From NCBI GenBank assembly GCA_023411575.1, contig JAEYOP010000032.1:36586-100585 (forward strand): a stretch of 64,000 nt of DNA, given 5' to 3'. Below the pieces are notes generated by a model. The model worked only from the letters and a program-made list of their open reading frames with translations, was not told where the DNA came from and searched no databases. The stretch is from Bacillota bacterium (lineage in GTDB: Bacteria; Bacillota; Clostridia; Acetivibrionales; DTU013). How positions within the stretch are numbered: the first letter of the stretch is position 1; every line of letters begins with the position of its first letter. A program made the position numbers and the translations under genes. Shown here piece after piece: positions 24,006 through 33,326 of the stretch.

Positions 24006-25421
24006 TTACGGCTCATTCCGGTATTCGCTGGGCGTCTTGCCCGTCATCTTCTTGAAGGCCCGGGTGAAATAGAAATAATCGTTGTAGCCGACTTTTTCAC
24101 TGATCGTCTGAATGGCGTAGTCCGATTCCTTCAAGAGCCTGCAGGCATAATCGATTCTCAGCTTTACCAGGTACTCGATAAAATTGGAGCCCACCGCTTT
24201 TTTAAAGAGCTGGCTGATATAGTTCGGGTTCACATAGAATTTCTGCGAAATGCTCTGGATGGAAATCCCCTTGTAGAAATTTTCATTTACATACTGAAGG
24301 ATGCTGTTTACCGTTTTGTTTGTCAGGTTCGCCGCAACGGTATTCGTATTTGCGCTTATATAGCCCCGCATGATGCTTTTGATGTGCCGGAGCATCTGGC
24401 CCGCGCCGTCAAACATTTTCAGAAGCATTTCATAGTGGTCGATGGCCGTTTCGTCCGGTTCAACCTGGTTGTAGAGAAACGACATGGACACGTTATAGAT
24501 ATAATATGCGTGCTTGATCGTGTATCCGCCGCCGGTCAACAGGGCTTCAAGCTCCCCAAAGCCGGCGTCGATCCTCTGCAGGTCCTTGTTTTTCAGCGCT
24601 CCCTCCAGCTGGCTCAAAGCCGCTTTGATCCCGGTGTAGCCGGCGGGATGGCTTTTGCACAGCTGACGGCTGCCGGTCATAAAAAAGCCGTATGTATAGG
24701 GAATGACCTCTTCCATCGCCTCGGGCAGCTCGTTTATGCTGCAAATTCTTTTGCCCGCGGCAATTCCTTTTATTTGCTCATCCAATTGATTTTCAAGATA
24801 CGCATCCAGCTCTTGCAGGTCGCTTTTTACAAGATATGCCCATTTCATGCTCCCTGCCCGGATGGAAAGGCACTTTGCCCCATCGGGAAAACGGAGCTTC
24901 CCCTTGCCGCAGGAAGCGAACAAAAGGGGTTTGTCGCGGGCGATGTCCAACTGGCAGGCGTCCAGGAGCTCCCGGATCGCCCGGTCATCCTCGCTGTCCA
25001 TATTCTCCAGCAAGTACGCCAGCTCGGTTTCCGCCGCCGGCCTTTCCGGCCTGGCGGACTGTCCGGCCTTCTTCAGGAGGCTTATGATCTCCGCTTCATC
25101 AAAGGGCTTTAAGGTATACCCGACGGCGCCATAGCTCATCGCTTTCTGCGCATAGGCAAACTCCGCATAGCCGCTTGCGACGATGAACTGGACCTTCGGC
25201 AGGATTTCCTTCGTTTTTTTGATCAACTCCAGGCCGTTCATCCCGGGCATCCGGATGTCCGTTATGACCAGGTCCGGCCTCAGCTCCTGGATCATCCGGA
25301 ACGCCTCCAGTCCGTTGGTGGCCATTCCCGCGACGCGAAAGCCGTACTCCTTCCATTCAATGGCGGCATTCAGGCTTTCCAGCACCCAGTTTTCATCATC
25401 CACAAGCAATACATCAAGCAT
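24006..25421 (-). CDS. YesN-like response regulator, REC plus AraC DNA-binding domain
   Basis: Phosphorylated transcription activator of sugar transport genes. It has 471 residues: receiver domain with DD at 8-9, phospho-Asp55 in VITDIRMPG and Lys in TLKPFDEAE; a long middle region; C-terminal AraC helix-turn-helix pair (ISIQSISQKFYVNPNYISQLFKKAVG, and SEKVGYNDYFYFTRAFKKMTGKTPSEYR). It overlaps the end of the histidine kinase by eight bases and is the last gene of the minus-strand run from the Lpl/Ytc-type transporter. Confidence 0.93.
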   Translation of the reverse strand: MLDVLLVDDENWVLESLNAAIEWKEYGFRVAGMATNGLEAFRMIQELRPDLVITDIRMPGMNGLELIKKTKEILPKVQFIVASGYAEFAYAQKAMSYGAVGYTLKPFDEAEIISLLKKAGQSARPERPAAETELAYLLENMDSEDDRAIRELLDACQLDIARDKPLLFASCGKGKLRFPDGAKCLSIRAGSMKWAYLVKSDLQELDAYLENQLDEQIKGIAAGKRICSINELPEAMEEVIPYTYGFFMTGSRQLCKSHPAGYTGIKAALSQLEGALKNKDLQRIDAGFGELEALLTGGGYTIKHAYYIYNVSMSFLYNQVEPDETAIDHYEMLLKMFDGAGQMLRHIKSIMRGYISANTNTVAANLTNKTVNSILQYVNENFYKGISIQSISQKFYVNPNYISQLFKKAVGSNFIEYLVKLRIDYACRLLKESDYAIQTISEKVGYNDYFYFTRAFKKMTGKTPSEYRNEP

Positions 25422-27213
25422 CCGGCTGACCTCCCGCTGCGATCGACAGCACGATATCCGTCCCCGCCCCGGGCTCGCTGAAGACCGATATCCCGTACTG
25501 ATCCCCGTATTTTAACCGAATCCGGCTGTTCACATTCGCTATGCCGATGGAAGTATGCTCCGCTTTCAGGAAAATATTCTGCACATCCTTTACTGCCAGC
25601 TCGTCCCTCAGCCGCTCCATCGTATCGGCGTCGATCCCCTGCCCGTTGTCCCTTATTACGACGATCAGCTTTCCCGCTTCCACCTTCCCTGAAATATGCA
25701 GCTCCCCCTGTTCCAGCATTTCCTCCAGGCCGTGGTATATTGCATTTTCCACCAGCGGCTGCAGGATCATCTTGGGGACCTCGCAAGCCAACGCTTCCGG
25801 GGACAGTTCGTAATAAACCTTGAACCGGTCGGCAAACCGGATCTGCTGTATTTGCGTATACGACCGAATAATGTTGATTTCCTCCTCCAGGCGGACGAGG
25901 TCCGTACCCGAGACGCTGTAGCGGAAAATCTGGGCGAGGGCCTTCGTCATATCCCGGATCTCCGTAACGCCTTTGACGGCGGCGATCCCTTTGATGGATT
26001 CCAGTGTGTTGTACAAAAAATGGGGATTGATCTGACTCTGCAAAAACGCAAGCTCGGCCTGCTTCTTGTCCAACTCCGACTGGAAGAGCCGTACGCTGGT
26101 GTCAACAAGCCTGTGGGTCAAATGATCCACTTCGTCCAGCATGCTGTTGAATTCCTGCGACATCACGGTGATTTCGGCGTATCCATGGAGGTGGATCTTC
26201 TTTTTCAGGTTTTTGAGGTTTCCCGAGCCGATCTCGCTCAAAAAGGACATGAACTCCTTAAGCGGCTTGAGAATATTGTTTATGACGATCGACAAGGGAA
26301 TCAAAAGTAAGATGAACGCCAGCAGAAACATCAGCAGCGTTTTCGACCGAACCTGCCGGAGCTCGGTGTACAGCAGATCCTTCGGCACGATGCTGACCAC
26401 CCTGCCGCCCAGTTCCGGGAGTTCGCCGGTCTGGACCAGGTTTTCGCCCTGGTCCGATCCCTTCGCGGCGGAGCCCGCTGTGTCAAGGTCGAGGTCGAAC
26501 TGGCTGTCGAACGGGGTGCCCACGGGAATTTGGGCATTATTTGAAAAGATGCTGCCGTCCCGGTCCAGGAGAAAAAAATGGACGGAAGAGGACGTTCCCC
26601 ACTTTGTGCCCATCTCCTGGCTGATTTTATCCGGGTCGATAATGACGCAGAAAACGCCGATTTTCTTTCCGACCTTCCGGTATTTATCGATGGAGACGAT
26701 GGACATGCCGGCAAGAATGCACTTGGTATCCCGGCCCAGGAAGCGGATGTCCTTGATCCCGGTGAAATAGGTGGCGTTTTTCCCGTCAAAGAGTTCCTTT
26801 ACATTGTCCACGTATTCGAAAGCGCCGTTCAGCGTGGAGTAGTTCCCATTGTCCCCTATGACCACGATGTCCAGGATGCCGTCGCCCACATTCTTCTTCA
26901 TGTTGTTGAGCAGATCGCCTATTTTGGTATCCTGCTCATAAATTTTTTCCGGATCGTCCTCCATTCCCAGAAGGTAGTCCTGCACAATGGACGTGTAGGA
27001 TATGCTCGTGACAAACCGGTCCATCCGGTCGCAATATTCGGACACGCTCTGCTTGATCTGGAGCATGGTTTCCGAGGTGTATTCATTGTTTTTGCTGTCG
27101 ATAATGCTGACATTTTCCGAATAGTAGATGAAAAAGATCACCGTTATGACAAGCATAATGGATACGGCCAGTATGATGAGTTGATATTTAATTTGCATCC
27201 TGCTCATCAGCAT
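25414..27213 (-). CDS. YesM-like sensor histidine kinase
   Basis: Membrane kinase for the regulator it overlaps. It has 599 residues: TM helix at about 10-30, an extracellular sensor to about 290, a second TM helix (TLLMFLLAFILLLIPLSIVI), a HAMP linker, then His_kinase core with the phospho-His398 in QSQINPHFLYNTLESIKG. ATP-binding N box VENAIYHG and G box DNGQGI follow. This class of kinase typically senses sugars, often via the binding protein. It lies 102 bases after the DUF5107 gene. Confidence 0.92.
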   Translation of the reverse strand: MLMSRMQIKYQLIILAVSIMLVITVIFFIYYSENVSIIDSKNNEYTSETMLQIKQSVSEYCDRMDRFVTSISYTSIVQDYLLGMEDDPEKIYEQDTKIGDLLNNMKKNVGDGILDIVVIGDNGNYSTLNGAFEYVDNVKELFDGKNATYFTGIKDIRFLGRDTKCILAGMSIVSIDKYRKVGKKIGVFCVIIDPDKISQEMGTKWGTSSSVHFFLLDRDGSIFSNNAQIPVGTPFDSQFDLDLDTAGSAAKGSDQGENLVQTGELPELGGRVVSIVPKDLLYTELRQVRSKTLLMFLLAFILLLIPLSIVINNILKPLKEFMSFLSEIGSGNLKNLKKKIHLHGYAEITVMSQEFNSMLDEVDHLTHRLVDTSVRLFQSELDKKQAELAFLQSQINPHFLYNTLESIKGIAAVKGVTEIRDMTKALAQIFRYSVSGTDLVRLEEEINIIRSYTQIQQIRFADRFKVYYELSPEALACEVPKMILQPLVENAIYHGLEEMLEQGELHISGKVEAGKLIVVIRDNGQGIDADTMERLRDELAVKDVQNIFLKAEHTSIGIANVNSRIRLKYGDQYGISVFSEPGAGTDIVLSIAAGGQPDA

Positions 27214-27315
27214 CCTGTGTTCTCCAGCTCCGCCCGACGGATTTTACCGGCGGGCCGTCCTATTAACCAAATCCATCATATCATTTCGGCAAAAGCCTTA
27301 CAATGCCTCTGTTTT

Positions 27316-29358
27316 TCAATATTTTACCGCCGTCCTGAAATCCAGCCGGAGCGGGGGCTTCCTCGTTTTTATCACCTGGTCCAGCAGCGAGGGGGTATAT
27401 TCCAGGCCGTTTTCTTCCGCCCATTTCAAGGCTGTATACTTGAACCACAAATCCGTCAGGGTGGTCTCCCCTTCCCGGATGCAGGCAAAATCCCGGTTGA
27501 ACAGCTTTTCCACGAATTCATATTGCCCCAGCTCAATAGCCGCCCTTCCGGCCGTCAGCTCCATCCGCTCGCCGGCCCGAACCGCGGCGGGCAGCTTTTC
27601 AAAGGTCTCCCATGCTTCGGAGTACTCCTCCTCTTCCACGAGCAAAAGCAGGAACTCTTCCGCGAGGGCTTGATCCTCCGAAGCCCCGGGCATTCCCATG
27701 GCTTTGCGCATATGCGCCGCCGCTTTTGCACGATTTCCCGTCAGCTTTTCCAGGAACGTCATATTCCGGTATGCCCAGACGGATTCCCTTTTCTCCAGGG
27801 AAGCCTTCCAGTATGCTTCCGCCTCTTCGGCCGCTCCGTCCTCACACGCCATCACACCGGCATGAAGCAGGGCGTACCAGTGACAGCCTTCCTCCCGGTC
27901 CAGGCTGGAGAGCAGAAGCCGTTTCCACTCCTTCTGGACCATCCACGCCCCCGGCAATTGCTCCGGGCTCTTTTTGGGCATTGCGCCGTTCTGAAGCAGG
28001 GCCAGCCAAGGATACTGCTCCTCCCCGATGGTGTAAAACGGGAAGCTCAGTCCCTTCAAAACCTTTTCCTCTCCGGCCGCCCGCATTCTCTCAAGTTCCA
28101 GCGCGCCCCAGCCCGCTCCAGCGTGCAGAATGGCCAGGGGCTCCCTATCGGCATCGCGTTTGAAAATGGCCTCCCTGCTGTACAGCTCATTTTCCGGAAC
28201 CGTTTTTTGAATTTCCTTCCCGATATTCTGCCTTGCTTCATTCCAGTCACTCCGGTATACCTGGCCGGGATCGACCTGTTTGCCGCCGAAAGCCTGGGTC
28301 CAGTCCCACACGGCGGATGCGGGCATGTCGAGTCCGTGGCACTGGGTCGGCGCCAGGCCGGCCTGGATTTCGACATAGGCCGTACCCTTTTCCGAAAGGA
28401 ACTCCTGCCACCGCTTCCCGCCGCTGTGATTTCCCCAGCAGAACATCTTCCGGTATCTCAGCTTTTCGGTGGACGCTTCGAAGAACAGCTGGCCGTCCTC
28501 GTACGCCATCGCCTCCCACGGCATTTTTACAGGCGGGCACTGAAAGAAATATTCATTGGCAAAGTCCGATTGCGCCGGATAGGAGGAATCCTTCCCCGGC
28601 AGGGAAGGCAAAAAGGGCATTTGGGCGTATCCGTATCCCTTGACGCCGGACACGATCCCCATGGGATCGACGTAGATCACCTCTTCCGCGGATGCGTACA
28701 CCCTCGCCTCAGGCGTTTCGGGCACCGCGATATTGGTCCACCAATACATGGGCACCGCCTCGGCATTGGGATTGATCACTCTCGTATGGGCATACAAAAC
28801 CGGCGAGTTTTCCGGCAGATGAAAGTCCACCTGCCAGAAAAGGCATTTGCATCGTTCAAATTCATAAATCCGCAGAAAGGGCTCTCCGTCCTCCCCCTCT
28901 ACGATTGCCGCAAATACGGGCGAACAGGTGTGGAACGCATGGCCCAACTGGCCGATATTCCATTCGATTCCCCCTGAAAACCAGGCCTTGCGTATGGCAA
29001 GGTTGCCGGGCTGGAATACCGGATTCCTGGACAACAGCTCCCTGCCCGCTTCCTTGTCGAACAGGGAGATCAGCCTTCCGCCCAGCTCGGGGAGAAAGAC
29101 GGCCTTCAGGCGGCTGTTCTCCAGTTCCACGGATTTGAACTGCAGAGGGGTGCGTTTTCGGCCGAACCGGTCCTGAAAGCGGTAGGGCAATATCCGGAAC
29201 CCGTTTTCGTATCCGAATCCGGTTTTCTTTTCCGCCGGAAAAGGCTCAATGCAGTCGATAGCCGCATCATGCCTTCCGTCCCTGAAAACGGGCAGCGGAT
29301 TTTCCCCGTTCAGGGGGGCGCCCTGTATATTCAATATTGCAGTCGTTATTCTGGTCAT
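27316..29358 (-). CDS. DUF5107 protein with TPR-like tail, probable carbohydrate-active
   Basis: It has 680 residues. The N-terminal 60 or so begin a beta-sandwich that extends to about residue 400, with the family blocks LPELGGRLISLFDKEAGREL, GGIEWNIGQLGHAFHTCSP and TNIAVPETPEARVYASAEEVIYVDP. It resembles the aldose-epimerase/galactose-mutarotase-like superfold. The C-terminal 250 residues form repeating helices (TPR-like, e.g. WYALLHAGVMACEDGAAEEAEAYWKAS). The enzyme's reaction is not known to me; action on intracellular sugars is a family-level guess. It lies directly after the binding-protein gene in the transport operon, and no signal peptide is visible. Confidence 0.82.
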   Translation of the reverse strand: MTRITTAILNIQGAPLNGENPLPVFRDGRHDAAIDCIEPFPAEKKTGFGYENGFRILPYRFQDRFGRKRTPLQFKSVELENSRLKAVFLPELGGRLISLFDKEAGRELLSRNPVFQPGNLAIRKAWFSGGIEWNIGQLGHAFHTCSPVFAAIVEGEDGEPFLRIYEFERCKCLFWQVDFHLPENSPVLYAHTRVINPNAEAVPMYWWTNIAVPETPEARVYASAEEVIYVDPMGIVSGVKGYGYAQMPFLPSLPGKDSSYPAQSDFANEYFFQCPPVKMPWEAMAYEDGQLFFEASTEKLRYRKMFCWGNHSGGKRWQEFLSEKGTAYVEIQAGLAPTQCHGLDMPASAVWDWTQAFGGKQVDPGQVYRSDWNEARQNIGKEIQKTVPENELYSREAIFKRDADREPLAILHAGAGWGALELERMRAAGEEKVLKGLSFPFYTIGEEQYPWLALLQNGAMPKKSPEQLPGAWMVQKEWKRLLLSSLDREEGCHWYALLHAGVMACEDGAAEEAEAYWKASLEKRESVWAYRNMTFLEKLTGNRAKAAAHMRKAMGMPGASEDQALAEEFLLLLVEEEEYSEAWETFEKLPAAVRAGERMELTAGRAAIELGQYEFVEKLFNRDFACIREGETTLTDLWFKYTALKWAEENGLEYTPSLLDQVIKTRKPPLRLDFRTAVKY

Positions 29359-29385
29359 GTGAAAGCTCCTTGTTATAAAACTGCT

Positions 29386-29419
29386 GTAACACCCTGCATG
29401 TTCGCATACAGGGTGTTAC
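29386..29419 (-). other. Intercistronic hairpin between binding protein and DUF5107 genes
   Basis: GTAACACCCTG and CAGGGTGTTAC pair perfectly over 11 bp and the stem continues with a wobble pair, ATG/CAT and a CGAA loop. The downstream run is only four T and appears after seven bases, so it is a weak terminator or an mRNA-stabilising hairpin. Confidence 0.7.
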
Positions 29420-29458
29420 GCCATTGGCCGCCGATCCGGGAGTTCCCCGGCCGTTCGG

Positions 29459-31132
29459 TCAGTTGATGCCCATTTCCTTCGCCTTCGCGTTCACTTCCGA
29501 GATCACCGTATCCAGGCCTTTCGCCTTATATCCGTTTACGATATCCGTCCAGGTCTTTTCGGCGCTGTCTTTGGAAAGCAATACCTTGAGCATGTCGTCG
29601 TGGTCCAGGACCATGAATTTGTCCTTTGCCGGCGTTGACATATAGGTAAGCCGTATGTCGAATTCCGGAATCTTCGAGTTCTTTATGACCCAATCCATAT
29701 AATCCACGGCGTCCTTCCGGATCGTTTTATCAATGGCGGGCGAATTCATATTGTACGCATACCCCTGATCCCATTCCGCCAGTGCTTTAAACACGGCCAT
29801 GGCCTTGTATTTTTCCGCAAGGGTGACCGCGCCGTCGCCGACCACGGTGTAATTGTCGCCCTCCACTTTATAATCCACGTCCTTTATGCCCCAGCGGAGC
29901 AGATCCCTGCCCTCGTCGGATACGAGGAAATCATAGAGGGCCATGATCCGGTCCATCTTTGCGTCCTCGATCTTGCTGTTAAAATAGGACTCGGACCAAT
30001 AGGTTTTAAATACGGCGTGTGAAACTACGCCATCAGGTCCCTTCAACGGCTTCAGGGCTTTTATGCATTCGGAATAGCTCTTGTCCGGATTCACCTTGAG
30101 CCACCGGTCCGAATAAAGCTTTTTGGTGGTCGTGGTGTATCCGCCGGAATGAAGCACCGCCGCGGCCTTGCCGCTGACGAACTTGTCGTAGCCCTGGTCG
30201 CCCTTTGTCAAGGCGATGTCCTTATCGATCAGGCCCTGGTCATACATGTCCTTCATATTCTGGAGAGCCGGCAGGGCTGCTTTTGAAAACACCGCCGGAA
30301 TGAACTGTCCGTCCTCTTTGATCCATTTGTAATCCGTTCCGCTGCCGTCGCTCGTCGCCGCGGAATTTCCATAGGTCCAGAAGAAGCCTCCGATCTGTTT
30401 CACGTTCACGCAGGTCAGACCGGCTATCTTCTTGCCCTCGGGGTCCTTCTGCACGATCGCCTTCAGCATGGCTTTGAATTCTTCCCAGGTCTCGGGCTCC
30501 TTTGTAACGCCGGCCTTCTGTGCCAGATCCCAGCGGTATTCCACCAGCCTGTCAACGGCATTATAGTCCAGCGAGGGGTAGGTTTTGCGGGGAACGCAGT
30601 AGAATTTGCCGTCTTCCTGCAGTCCCTTGATATCCGGGGATTCGAGATACTTGGCCAGATTCGGATATTTGCCCATATCCTCGGGCAGCGCCTTTACCAC
30701 ATCCTGGTCGATCCAGTTCCGGTAAAACTGGGTGCCTATCGCATCGATGGAAAAGATGTCGGGAAGCTGGCCCGAAGACGCCCACACCTGTATTTTCTGT
30801 CCGTAGTCGTCCCAGGTCAGGCCGATCGGCTTGATGGTCACGTTGAACTTCTTGGCAATCGCTTGAAAAACCGCATCGTCCGCCTGTGTGGCGATATCGT
30901 TTTCGATATCCCAGGTGGCGACAGACAGGGCCATGGTATCTTTAAAGCTGTCCTCCGCTTCCTGGGCCGCCTCGGTCGCCCCGACCGTCTCCGTTGTCTG
31001 GACGTCCGCGGTCTTTTCCGCGGCGGAACCGGCGTTCTGTTCCGTCCCCTGTTTGGCGCCGCACCCTGCAAATACCGAGAAAATGAAAACCAAAACAACA
31101 AGCGCCGTGACCAAAGATCTGATCCTTTTCAT
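29459..31132 (-). CDS. Oligosaccharide-binding lipoprotein, LplA/YtcQ type
   Basis: It has 557 residues: signal peptide with lipobox FAGC, a Glu/Thr/Ala-rich linker to about residue 60, and the long family 1 binding fold characteristic of the LplA/YtcQ type (ATWDIENDIATQADDAVFQA, DIFSIDAIGTQFYRN, AAAVLHSGGYTTTTK, DFLVSDEGRDLLRWG). It follows the two permeases. The substrate is probably a plant or host oligosaccharide, inferred only from the family and neighbours. Confidence 0.92.
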   Translation of the reverse strand: MKRIRSLVTALVVLVFIFSVFAGCGAKQGTEQNAGSAAEKTADVQTTETVGATEAAQEAEDSFKDTMALSVATWDIENDIATQADDAVFQAIAKKFNVTIKPIGLTWDDYGQKIQVWASSGQLPDIFSIDAIGTQFYRNWIDQDVVKALPEDMGKYPNLAKYLESPDIKGLQEDGKFYCVPRKTYPSLDYNAVDRLVEYRWDLAQKAGVTKEPETWEEFKAMLKAIVQKDPEGKKIAGLTCVNVKQIGGFFWTYGNSAATSDGSGTDYKWIKEDGQFIPAVFSKAALPALQNMKDMYDQGLIDKDIALTKGDQGYDKFVSGKAAAVLHSGGYTTTTKKLYSDRWLKVNPDKSYSECIKALKPLKGPDGVVSHAVFKTYWSESYFNSKIEDAKMDRIMALYDFLVSDEGRDLLRWGIKDVDYKVEGDNYTVVGDGAVTLAEKYKAMAVFKALAEWDQGYAYNMNSPAIDKTIRKDAVDYMDWVIKNSKIPEFDIRLTYMSTPAKDKFMVLDHDDMLKVLLSKDSAEKTWTDIVNGYKAKGLDTVISEVNAKAKEMGIN

Positions 31133-31193
31133 TTTTTCACCCTCCTGTTTCTATTTTATATATAACAGTGAGACACTGTATATATCCAATTTT

Positions 31194-32078
31194 TCACTCC
31201 TTGATGGACCCGATCATAATGCCGCTTACAAAATGCTTCTGGAGGAAAGGGTAAATGCAGATGATCGGCAGAGCGGTCACCACTATGGCGGCCATCTGCA
31301 CGCCCTGCATGTAAACCTTGGTTTTGGAGTCCCTTATCGCGGCCCCCATCGTGCCGATCTGATCATTGAAAACGATCAGGATTTCTCTTAGGAAGATCTG
31401 CAGGGGCGCCTTATTGGATTCGTTTATGAAGATCAGGGCGTTCCACCACTCATTCCACCGGTCCACCGCGTAAAACAGGGCAAACGTGGCAATGAAGGGA
31501 GCCGAAATGGGGATAATGATCTTCCAGAGAATGTACAGATCATTGGCGCCGTCTATTTTGGCCGACTCTTCCATGCTTTCCGGGATCGTCGCAAAGTAAT
31601 TTTTCATGATGATCAGGTACATGGTGGCAATCCCGTTGGGGATGATCATGACGAGAATATTGTTCACGAGTCCCAGCCCGTTCACCACAAGATAGTAAGG
31701 GATCAGGCCGCCGTTGAAGAACATGGTGAACAGGATCGCGCCCAGGAAGAAATTGCGGCCGGGGATCTTCTTTTTCGAAAGCCCGTAAGCCCCGACGACC
31801 GATAGCGTCATGTTGAACGCCACGCCGAAAACCGTGACGAAGCTGGAGACCAGAAAGGCGTTCAGAAATTTTTTCTCGGTGATGATGTACTTGTAGGCCG
31901 TAAAGTCTATGGATGACGGCAGGAGATAGATAAAGCTGTCCGTAATCACCTCATATTTGGCCAGGGATATGATCAAAACGTTGTAAAAGGGGAATAGTGC
32001 GATCAATGCCAGTACTCCCAGGATAATGGCGTTCAGGGCGTCAAAGGCCGTTCCGTTTTTCTTCAGCTTGTTGTTCAT
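31194..32078 (-). CDS. ABC transporter permease, YtcP type
   Basis: It has 294 residues and six membrane segments. The EAA loop is MEESAKIDGANDLYILWKIIIPISAP, and the end is the conserved FVSGIMIGSIKE. GGGG precedes the start. It pairs with the permease 24 bases upstream. No ATP-binding subunit is present in the operon, as is usual for this importer family, which shares a genome-wide ATPase. Confidence 0.93.
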   Translation of the reverse strand: MNNKLKKNGTAFDALNAIILGVLALIALFPFYNVLIISLAKYEVITDSFIYLLPSSIDFTAYKYIITEKKFLNAFLVSSFVTVFGVAFNMTLSVVGAYGLSKKKIPGRNFFLGAILFTMFFNGGLIPYYLVVNGLGLVNNILVMIIPNGIATMYLIIMKNYFATIPESMEESAKIDGANDLYILWKIIIPISAPFIATFALFYAVDRWNEWWNALIFINESNKAPLQIFLREILIVFNDQIGTMGAAIRDSKTKVYMQGVQMAAIVVTALPIICIYPFLQKHFVSGIMIGSIKE

Positions 32079-32101
32079 CGAATGTTCTCCACCCCTTTCT
32101 T

Positions 32102-33043
32102 TTACATCAGGCCGCTTTCGCCGATTTTTTTGGTTACGGAATTGGCCGTATACAGCAGAACCAGGTTGATTACCGATTTCACCAGGCCCGCCGCGGTGAC
32201 ATACCCGAAGTTGGCCCCGATGGTAAAGGAAATCCGGTACACAAACGTGTCGATCGTGTCCGCCACCTCATAGACCGGGGAGCTGTACAGGTTGAAGATC
32301 TGGTCGAAGCTGGAGCCGGTCATTGCGCCCCCGCCGCTCATCAACTGGCCGACGGCCAGGATCAGCAGGACCGTAACGGTACCCCGGATGCCGGGCCACG
32401 AGATATGCAGCATTTTCTGCAGCCGGTTCGCCCCGTCGATGGAAGCCGCCTCATACAGCTCCGGGCTTATGCCCGCAAGCGCCGCAAGATAAATGATGGA
32501 TTCCCAGCCCGCTTCCTTCCAGATGTGGGTAACGTAAAGCACGGGCCGGAAGGTGTCGGTCTGCAGGAGCGGGGAATTGGCTTCTGCGCCGAACAGGGAA
32601 AGGATCTGGTTGTAGACGCCGCTCTGCCCGAACATGTTGATGATGATCCCGGAAAGGACCACCCACGAAACAAAGTGGGGAAAGGTGAAAATGGTCTGAT
32701 ACAGCTTTTTCAGCCTTCTTTTGCTCATCTCGTTGATCAGGACGGCCAGGAGAATCGGCATTGGGAAGCAAAAGGCCAGCTTGCCGAGGCTGATCGCCAG
32801 CGTATTCCGGAATGCGGTCCAGAACCCCGCGTCCACAAACAGATCCCGGAAATTTTGCAGCCCGATCCAGGGACTGCCCAGAATCCCCTTGTTAAAGTGG
32901 AATGACTTGAAAGCGAGGGTCACCCCATATATGGGAAGGTAGCAGAAAATGATATACCAGACCAGCACAGGAATGAGCATCAAATAAAAATATCTATAAT
33001 ACCAGATCGTTTGGGATAAGGATGCTTTCGGCTCTTTCGTCAT
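32102..33043 (-). CDS. ABC transporter permease, LplB/YteP type
   Basis: It has 312 residues from the ATG at 33043, which follows GGAAGG; 19 codons upstream lack a site. It begins with an N-terminal WYYRYFYLMLIPVLVWYIIF helix, contains the LplB-type FKSFHFNKGILGSPWIGLQNF loop and an EAA loop YEAASIDGANRLQKMLHISWP. It is the first gene of the transport operon, behind a -10 box 56 bases upstream. Confidence 0.93.
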   Translation of the reverse strand: MTKEPKASLSQTIWYYRYFYLMLIPVLVWYIIFCYLPIYGVTLAFKSFHFNKGILGSPWIGLQNFRDLFVDAGFWTAFRNTLAISLGKLAFCFPMPILLAVLINEMSKRRLKKLYQTIFTFPHFVSWVVLSGIIINMFGQSGVYNQILSLFGAEANSPLLQTDTFRPVLYVTHIWKEAGWESIIYLAALAGISPELYEAASIDGANRLQKMLHISWPGIRGTVTVLLILAVGQLMSGGGAMTGSSFDQIFNLYSSPVYEVADTIDTFVYRISFTIGANFGYVTAAGLVKSVINLVLLYTANSVTKKIGESGLM

Positions 33044-33098
33044 GGAATCCTTCCTTTTGGAACAGTGTAAATTGCGTGGAATCATCATCGACAATTTC

Positions 33099-33104
33099 AT
33101 TATA
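33099..33104 (-). promoter_or_regulatory. -10 box of the YtcP/LplB-type transport operon
   Basis: A perfect TATAAT on the minus strand, with start near 33092 and a 49-base leader. No sequence near 17 bases upstream resembles TTGACA, so it probably needs the YesN-like activator encoded in the same operon. Confidence 0.45.
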
Positions 33105-33277
33105 TCCGGGTCTCCGGGGCAGCCATATGGAAATAGCCTTCAATCGGCTTGACATTTATCAGGGGATTTTGGAGCCGTCTGCGGTGGAGGAAAAACAATA
33201 AGAAATCTCCATAGAAAGCCTAAAAAAATTCCATTGCATATTTGTGCATTGCGGCTCCATAGGAGAGCCGGGAACGC

Positions 33278-33309
33278 AAAAAGCCCCGTGCAGCGCGGCA
33301 CAGAGCTTT
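33278..33309 (-). terminator. Terminator after the sugar 1-kinase
   Basis: In transcript direction AAAGCTCTGTGC and GCACGGGGCTTT pair over 12 bp (two wobbles) with a six-base loop, then five T. It separates the galE operon from the transporter operon that follows on the same strand. Confidence 0.85.
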
Positions 33310-33326
33310 CATTCCTTTTGTCAGGG

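Noticed and set aside
26578..28977. 799-codon open frame on the plus strand opposite kinase and DUF5107 genes
   Set aside because: It runs across two well-supported minus-strand genes and has no ribosome binding site or family motif; it is a mirror of high-G+C codon use.
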